From assembly GCA_028565635.1 (NCBI GenBank), contig JAOXYB010061345.1:1-10655 (forward strand): a stretch of 10,655 nt of DNA, written 5' to 3'. The stretch's first letter is position 1. The number at the start of each line of letters is the position of its first letter. Below are positions 9,501 through 10,655 of this stretch, piece by piece. The notes under the pieces are model-generated. The model was not told the DNA's origin and did no database searches. It saw only the letters and a list, made by a program, of their open reading frames with translations. The translations under genes and the position numbers were made by a program. Source of the stretch: Phoronis ovalis. Its lineage: Eukaryota > Phoronida > Phoronidae.

Positions 9501-10395
9501 TATGTACTACACAATCAATACAATTATCAATACATTTTTCCAATATACTTCATTATTGTTCTTGTAAGGTATACAAGAAATAACATAAAACTTCACAAAT
9601 AGCAAAAATAATAAACAATAATTCATTTTTGTTTGTAATTTACCATTGAGTTTGAGAAGCTGTTTTGTTGCCATCGTTAGGATTGCGCTTGAAAACTGAT
9701 TGTATGCCTTAAATGAGTTCCACCAGAGACCGAAACCAGGATCATTTGAACTTAAGTTGTCATAAAGAGTTACCAAATTATCATAAATATGCCCAATTCT
9801 GCAAAAGAATTATGAAAAATAATTCAGTAATTGGATATCTGCATGCACTTTGTAGCATCACTGTTCATGAACTCGGCTGCCGCATTTTGTGAACAAACAA
9901 TACTGCAGGTTTCTGTGACGGAAATTCAAATTTGATGTATTGTTTTAATTAATTTTAAATTGTTTACCAGAGTATTGGGAGATATACATTTGAATCAATT
10001 TTTTGATTTCCAACGGAATTCGACAAATGTTTCTTTTCTAAAAAATATGTTTCCTTTTCCTAAATCTGACTTTTGTGAATGTACGATAACAAAGACTTGA
10101 ATTCATTCTATTACAAACATTATCAAGTTCAATTTGTGGTATATTTGAATGTAAATTTCTTTACTTACTTAGTCATGTCGGTGCCATATGTGAGTACCTT
10201 GTCTATGGACATATTCATTTTCACCTCGACAGCTGTCAGATTGAGCTGAGGAAGATTGCTCAAGAACATTGTTTGATTATTTGGAGTTGACATAACTCTA
10301 ATCATGTCAGCATAATTGGACGAGATTTCTGTCCAATTCAACGGGATGTTAGGTATTTGGTTGCTATCGTTGGGTGTAGGGAAGAATACAGACAT
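319..10395 (-). CDS. Internal part of a large multi-exon gene made of tandem four-exon modules (17 exons; possible ABCA-type ectodomain)
   Basis: This is one gene read from 10395 down to 319, open at both ends. Exons: E1 10395-10169, E2 9798-9644, E3 9322-9189, E4 8672-8466, E5 8154-7931, E6 7497-7358, E7 6700-6579, E8 6156-5953, E9 5667-5444, E10 4716-4571, E11 4306-4182, E12 3729-3532, E13 3256-3027, E14 2761-2637, E15 2012-1891, E16 1243-989, E17 512-319. All 16 introns are GT..AG and all junctions stay in frame, giving 3032 coding bases (about 1010 residues). Exon types A-B-C-D recur with phases 0/2/1/0. The product has no transmembrane segment, many N-x-S/T sequons and two cysteines per module, which suggests an extracellular or lumenal region predicted mostly helical. 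The D-exon pattern resembles, from memory, the first ectodomain of ABCA lipid transporters; ABCA12/13 have very long ones. The exon model is strong; the family call is tentative. No nucleotide-binding domain is in the window to confirm it. Confidence 0.82.
513..988 (-). other. Intron 16 (476 bases)
   Basis: The intron separates E16 from E17. It contains the degenerate tandem duplication and several poly-A runs on the plus strand; nothing else was seen. Confidence 0.8.
752..960. repeat. Degenerate ~110-base tandem duplication in intron 16
   Basis: Two adjacent units share an ordered series of short matches: tatctgca at 753 and 866, a cctaga/tctaga segment, ttttacctt at 800 and 908, and agctg followed by a poly-A-rich stretch. 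Spacing between matches is 108-113 bases. The copies have drifted considerably. Confidence 0.55.
989..1243 (-). CDS. Exon E16, module 4 type D (extended, two-cysteine exon)
   Basis: The exon is 255 bases, phase 0-0, 85 codons, ending CAG at donor GTCAGT. Cys are at residues 18 (EMCLP) and 62 (DFCGT), and the turn LPAGSTVDLP lies just before the second. The interval between the cysteines is 44 residues against 27-28 in the other D exons, because of an added Tyr/Asn-rich stretch with sequons NET, NNS and NIT. The open frame continues hydrophobically past the donor, but that part is intron. Confidence 0.88.
1244..1890 (-). other. Intron 15 (647 bases)
   Basis: The intron separates E15 from E16. 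About half of it is the TA-flanked foldback element; the remainder is A+T-rich with no exon-like segment. Confidence 0.8.
1308..1619. mobile_element. Foldback MITE-like element with TA-flanked terminal inverted repeats
   Basis: The element spans 1310-1617 (308 bases) and is flanked by TA at 1308-1309 and 1618-1619. Its ends are 26-base inverted repeats (1310-1335 and 1592-1617) differing at three positions, all transitions. A second, longer inverted pair lies inside: 1355-1409 against 1491-1546, about 55 bases each with a handful of differences. There is no coding capacity. TA flanks suggest mobilisation by a Tc1/mariner-type transposase, but the terminal sequence was not matched to a named family. 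It sits in intron 15 between E15 and E16. Confidence 0.82.
1891..2012 (-). CDS. Exon E15, module 4 type C
   Basis: The exon is 122 bases, phase 1 to phase 0, with donor GTAAGT. It contains 'MFDKSPQLVEVLLYSV', the C-exon core. Its length equals that of E7. The first codon is a split ATG with E14, so a Met here is not a translation start. Confidence 0.88.
2013..2636 (-). other. Intron 14 (624 bases)
   Basis: The intron separates E14 from E15. It is A+T-rich. A 68-codon minus-strand frame at 2212-2006 is hydrophobic and overlaps the acceptor and E15 out of frame, so it is not coding. Nothing else was seen. Confidence 0.75.
2637..2761 (-). CDS. Exon E14, module 4 type B (short)
   Basis: The exon is 125 bases, phase 2 (AA|G, Lys) to phase 1, with donor GTAAGT. 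It encodes 'ILSTLERAWLSTLPEYQKI' then 'NSIFNAVSAGLQLAIDKLTSFN'. It is the shortest B exon and lacks the LSQ-x-ND block of E6 and E10, so the type is given by position and phases. Its junction with E15 forms an NMS sequon. Confidence 0.82.
3027..3256 (-). CDS. Exon E13, module 4 type A
   Basis: The exon is 230 bases, phase 0 to phase 2, with donor GTAAGT. It begins FDPNYTGHFN, and the signature is WLENERW followed by 'MNIFTKFYNELQTM'. Sequons are NYT and NAT. There is no cysteine. The Met partway in is internal, since the frame is open back to the acceptor. Confidence 0.88.
3341..3363. repeat. Perfect 10-base hairpin in intron 12
   Basis: AGTTTAATTT and AAATTAAACT flank the loop GGC in the intron between E12 and E13. 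No function can be assigned. Confidence 0.6.
3532..3729 (-). CDS. Exon E12, module 3 type D (two-cysteine exon)
   Basis: The exon is 198 bases, phase 0-0, 66 codons, donor GTAAGT. It has Cys at residue 14 (SVCNFT), the turn LPENSSLNV, Cys at residue 41 (LLCSINYT), and then NQSQMKLVQPILNT. Five sequons make it the joint most sequon-dense exon with E1. The ending closely resembles a short Met-x3-Pro-Ile-Leu segment I recall from the ABCA1 first ectodomain. Confidence 0.9.
3730..4181 (-). other. Intron 11 (452 bases)
   Basis: The intron separates E11 from E12. It is A+T-rich; no exon, repeat or element was recognised. Confidence 0.75.
4182..4306 (-). CDS. Exon E11, module 3 type C
   Basis: The exon is 125 bases, phase 1 to phase 0, with donor GTTAGT. 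It encodes 'SPYDFMSMYNDTVEFKKLL' and the C-exon core 'LAPDIVEGLLYTF'. One sequon (NDT), no cysteine. It is too short to stand out as an open frame and is recognised by its match to E7. Confidence 0.87.
4571..4716 (-). CDS. Exon E10, module 3 type B
   Basis: The exon is 146 bases, phase 2 (split codon GA|A, Glu) to phase 1. The frame stays open past the donor, but donor GTAAGATT at 4570 gives the phase and length of the other B exons, so the exon ends at 4571. The block 'VLSQINDYMNVV' matches E6. One sequon is present (NFT). Confidence 0.85.
4717..5443 (-). other. Intron 9 (727 bases, the longest)
   Basis: The intron separates E9 from E10. Apart from a perfect 12-base tandem pair at 5079-5102, no structure or coding signal was seen. 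Confidence 0.75.
5079..5102. repeat. Perfect 12-base tandem pair
   Basis: TATCTAGATACA occurs twice head to tail (5079-5090, 5091-5102) within intron 9. Confidence 0.8.
5444..5667 (-). CDS. Exon E9, module 3 type A
   Basis: The exon is 224 bases, phase 0 to phase 2, ending at donor GTGCGT. It opens FAENYTESFDP and carries the signature WLDTQVW, then 'RFTRHLTQQANMTE'. Sequons are NYT, NRT and NMT. Its local G+C is higher than that of the flanking introns. A 61-codon plus-strand frame overlaps it and is its shadow. Confidence 0.89.
5907..5934. repeat. Short direct repeat in intron 8
   Basis: ATTAACAATATG occurs at 5907-5918 and 5923-5934, a 16-base period, just inside the intron after the E8 donor. 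Confidence 0.55.
5953..6156 (-). CDS. Exon E8, module 2 type D (two-cysteine exon)
   Basis: The exon is 204 bases, phase 0-0, 68 codons, donor GTGAGT. The acceptor CAG|AGT is chosen because it keeps phase 0 and the SS-x-FI start shared with E12; an AG two bases further on would break frame. It has Cys at residue 15, the turn LPVNSSLNV, and Cys at residue 43 (VLCSVNYT), then a QM-x4-P-LL end. By eye about 40% of residues match E12, the closest pair in the array. Confidence 0.9.
6157..6578 (-). other. Intron 7 (422 bases)
   Basis: The intron separates E7 from E8. A 60-codon minus-strand frame at 6310-6128 is low-complexity, hydrophobic and out of frame with E8. No other structure was seen. Confidence 0.75.
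6579..6700 (-). CDS. Exon E7, module 2 type C
   Basis: The exon is 122 bases, phase 1 to phase 0, with donor GTAAGC. It encodes about 40 residues with 'DLFAMYNGTE' (compare 'DFMSMYNDTV' in E11) and then 'LINQSPEIVEVLL', the C-exon core. Sequons are NGT and NQS; the latter is followed by Pro and is likely poor. Confidence 0.88.
6913..6960. repeat. Inverted repeat, 14-base arms
   Basis: Arms 6913-6926 and 6947-6960 pair with one mismatch around a 20-base loop; the outer ten bases (TAATCCATAC and its complement) pair perfectly. It lies in intron 6 and may be a relic of a foldback element. Confidence 0.65.
7243..7329. repeat. Direct repeat with 57-base period and a partial middle copy
   Basis: AACTGAATTA-x-ATATG followed by ATGTTTTTAAAG appears at 7243-7270 and again at 7300-7329 with one substitution and one inserted base. 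A weaker copy (aattaaatatggg, gttttcaaag) lies between them. Non-coding, in intron 6. Confidence 0.65.
7358..7497 (-). CDS. Exon E6, module 2 type B
   Basis: The exon is 140 bases, phase 2 to phase 1, with donor GTAGGA. The block 'FLSQTNDFMEFF' is nearly the same as 'VLSQINDYMNVV' in E10, the clearest link between two B exons. It is Met-rich with no sequon and no cysteine. Confidence 0.87.
7498..7930 (-). other. Intron 5 (433 bases)
   Basis: The intron separates E5 from E6; A+T-rich with nothing recognisable. Confidence 0.75.
7931..8154 (-). CDS. Exon E5, module 2 type A
   Basis: The exon is 224 bases, phase 0 to phase 2, with donor GTTAGT. It opens FEPNAT, parallel to FDPNYT in E13, and contains the A-type signature WLNESVW at about residues 52-58 followed by an amphipathic stretch ending TAQAAANK. 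Sequons are NAT, NFT and NES. There is no cysteine. It has exactly the same length as E9. Confidence 0.88.
8155..8465 (-). other. Intron 4 (311 bases)
   Basis: The intron lies at the junction of modules 1 and 2. Introns at this D-to-A position are short (311, 285 and 275 bases for modules 1-3, 476 after module 4). It holds the small hairpin at 8230-8250. Confidence 0.78.
8230..8250. repeat. Perfect 9-base hairpin in intron 4
   Basis: AACTATAAC and GTTATAGTT flank a 3-base loop. No adjacent gene end makes this a terminator; it is simply a short intronic palindrome. Confidence 0.6.
8466..8672 (-). CDS. Exon E4, module 1 type D (two-cysteine exon)
   Basis: The exon is 207 bases, a 0-0 exon of 69 codons with donor GTAAGT. 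It carries the D-type pattern: Cys at residue 14 (QLCQN), the turn APAGSSVD around residues 26-33, and Cys at residue 42 (VICEN), spacing 28. Sequons are NVT and NIT. It ends AEVLGF and joins directly to Phe-Glu-Pro of E5. Confidence 0.87.
8673..9188 (-). other. Intron 3 (516 bases)
   Basis: The intron separates E3 from E4. No exon-like segment, repeat or mobile element was seen. Confidence 0.75.
9189..9322 (-). CDS. Exon E3, module 1 type C
   Basis: The exon is 134 bases, phase 1 to phase 0, ending CAG before donor GTAAGAAA. The split Gly codon at its start creates an NGT sequon with E2. The core 'ILEYSPEITEVFLNTI' matches the C-exon consensus hydrophobic-x-x-SP-x-[IL]-[TV]-E-[VG]-[FL]-L seen in E7, E11 and E15. 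It has no cysteine. Confidence 0.85.
9323..9643 (-). other. Intron 2 (321 bases)
   Basis: The intron separates E2 from E3. Two overlapping plus-strand frames (9337-9583) are A+T-rich, low-complexity translations with no recognisable domain and are treated as chance. Confidence 0.75.
9644..9798 (-). CDS. Exon E2, module 1 type B
   Basis: The exon is 155 bases, enters in phase 2 (split codon AA|A, Lys) and leaves in phase 1 at donor GTAAAT. It encodes about 51 residues running from IGHIYDN to KQLLKLN, with a WW pair near the middle. It looks helical with no cysteine. Correct phase at both ends and open frame across both junctions support it; similarity to the other B exons is weak by eye. Confidence 0.8.
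9799..10168 (-). other. Intron 1 of the window (370 bases)
   Basis: The intron separates E1 from E2; nothing recognisable inside. Confidence 0.75.
10169..10395 (-). CDS. Exon E1, module 1 type A (divergent)
   Basis: The exon is 227 bases, enters in phase 0 after an AG at 10397-10396, and ends in phase 2 at donor GTAAGTAA. It encodes about 75 residues beginning MSVFFPTP. The leading ATG directly follows a splice acceptor and the homologous exons E5, E9 and E13 begin with Phe there, so it is read as internal Met, not a start. Five N-glycosylation sequons are present (NDS, NWT, NQT, NLT, NMS). It has a single Trp and lacks the WL-x4-W signature of the other A exons, so its type assignment rests on phase, length, position and an xNWT match to E17. 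Confidence 0.75.
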
Positions 10396-10655
10396 CTAAA
10401 ATATAGTTTAAATTGTAAACCAATAGAATCTTCTCATGCATGGCTGTTCCAGTCTCCCCCCTAATACTACATGTGCAAACCAAGCATACATTCAATAGGA
10501 ATTATAACTAACTTATCAAAATTAAAAATAGAACTTTTCCCTGTTGAAATGCTATATAATATAGTATAATACATGTTTTCAAAAGGTTCTTTTTCTAAAA
10601 TTTTGTTTCCTGATTTTTTAAAGTCAGATAAACCTTTATTTACAGTGTAATTGAT
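10396..10655 (-). other. Intron sequence upstream of E1
   Basis: It ends in the AG acceptor of E1. No type D exon of a preceding module was found, so any such exon lies beyond the window edge. An A+T palindrome (ctatataatatag, about 10551-10563) is unremarkable here. Confidence 0.6.

Noticed and set aside
9337-9583. Two overlapping plus-strand reading frames of 70-76 codons
   Set aside because: They lie within intron 2, their translations are low-complexity and A+T-driven, and they have no splice or domain support.
10393-10395. ATG at the start of E1 as a translation start (also the ATG at the start of E17)
   Set aside because: Both follow a splice acceptor directly and occupy the position where homologous exons begin with Phe in phase 0; there is no signal peptide after them.
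319-10395. Series of separate small genes
   Set aside because: The open segments are bounded by splice signals, lack starts and stops of their own, and join in a single frame at all 16 junctions.
319-10395. CRISPR array, prokaryotic operon or prophage because of the regular spacing
   Set aside because: The regular units are kilobase-long exon sets with protein-level, not nucleotide-level, similarity, and GT..AG introns mark the DNA as eukaryotic.

Overview
This window looks like animal genomic DNA, most likely from an invertebrate. It is about two-thirds A+T, has no bacterial-style gene packing, and its only substantial coding signal is a string of short exons (122-255 bases) with GT..AG boundaries, all on the minus strand. 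The lineage cannot be fixed from this stretch; a marine invertebrate such as a mollusc would fit the base composition and intron sizes, but that is a guess.

The window holds an internal piece of one large gene, read from high to low coordinates. I assembled 17 consecutive exons (E1 at 10395-10169 through E17 at 512-319), separated by 16 introns of 264-727 bases. Every junction keeps one open frame, giving about 1010 residues. Neither the true start, nor the stop, nor a promoter can be assigned. No membrane span and no ATPase motif is present, so the piece appears to be one long soluble region rich in N-glycosylation sequons.

The main result is the gene's internal architecture. The exons fall into a repeating set of four types (A, B, C, D) with the same intron phases each time: A enters in phase 0 and ends in phase 2, B ends in phase 1, C ends in phase 0, D is 0-0. 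Four complete modules (E1-E4, E5-E8, E9-E12, E13-E16; 241, 230, 231 and 244 residues) are followed by the first exon of a fifth (E17). Each complete module has exactly two cysteines, both in exon D, and most A exons carry a WL-x4-W signature. The modules have diverged strongly and their introns show no obvious similarity, so the duplications look old. The D-exon pattern (Cys, a Leu-Pro-x-x-Ser-Ser/Thr turn, Leu-Cys, then Met and a Pro-x-Leu element) recalls the first extracellular domain of ABCA transporters. An ABCA12/ABCA13-like protein with an enlarged ectodomain is my best, unproven guess.

The introns contain one clear mobile-element footprint: a 308-base foldback element with terminal inverted repeats flanked by TA at 1308-1619. 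They also contain a degenerate ~110-base tandem duplication (752-960), a 57-base-period repeat (7243-7329) and several small hairpins. A 46-codon reading frame ending beside AATAAA lies downstream of E17 (53-193) and remains unexplained.
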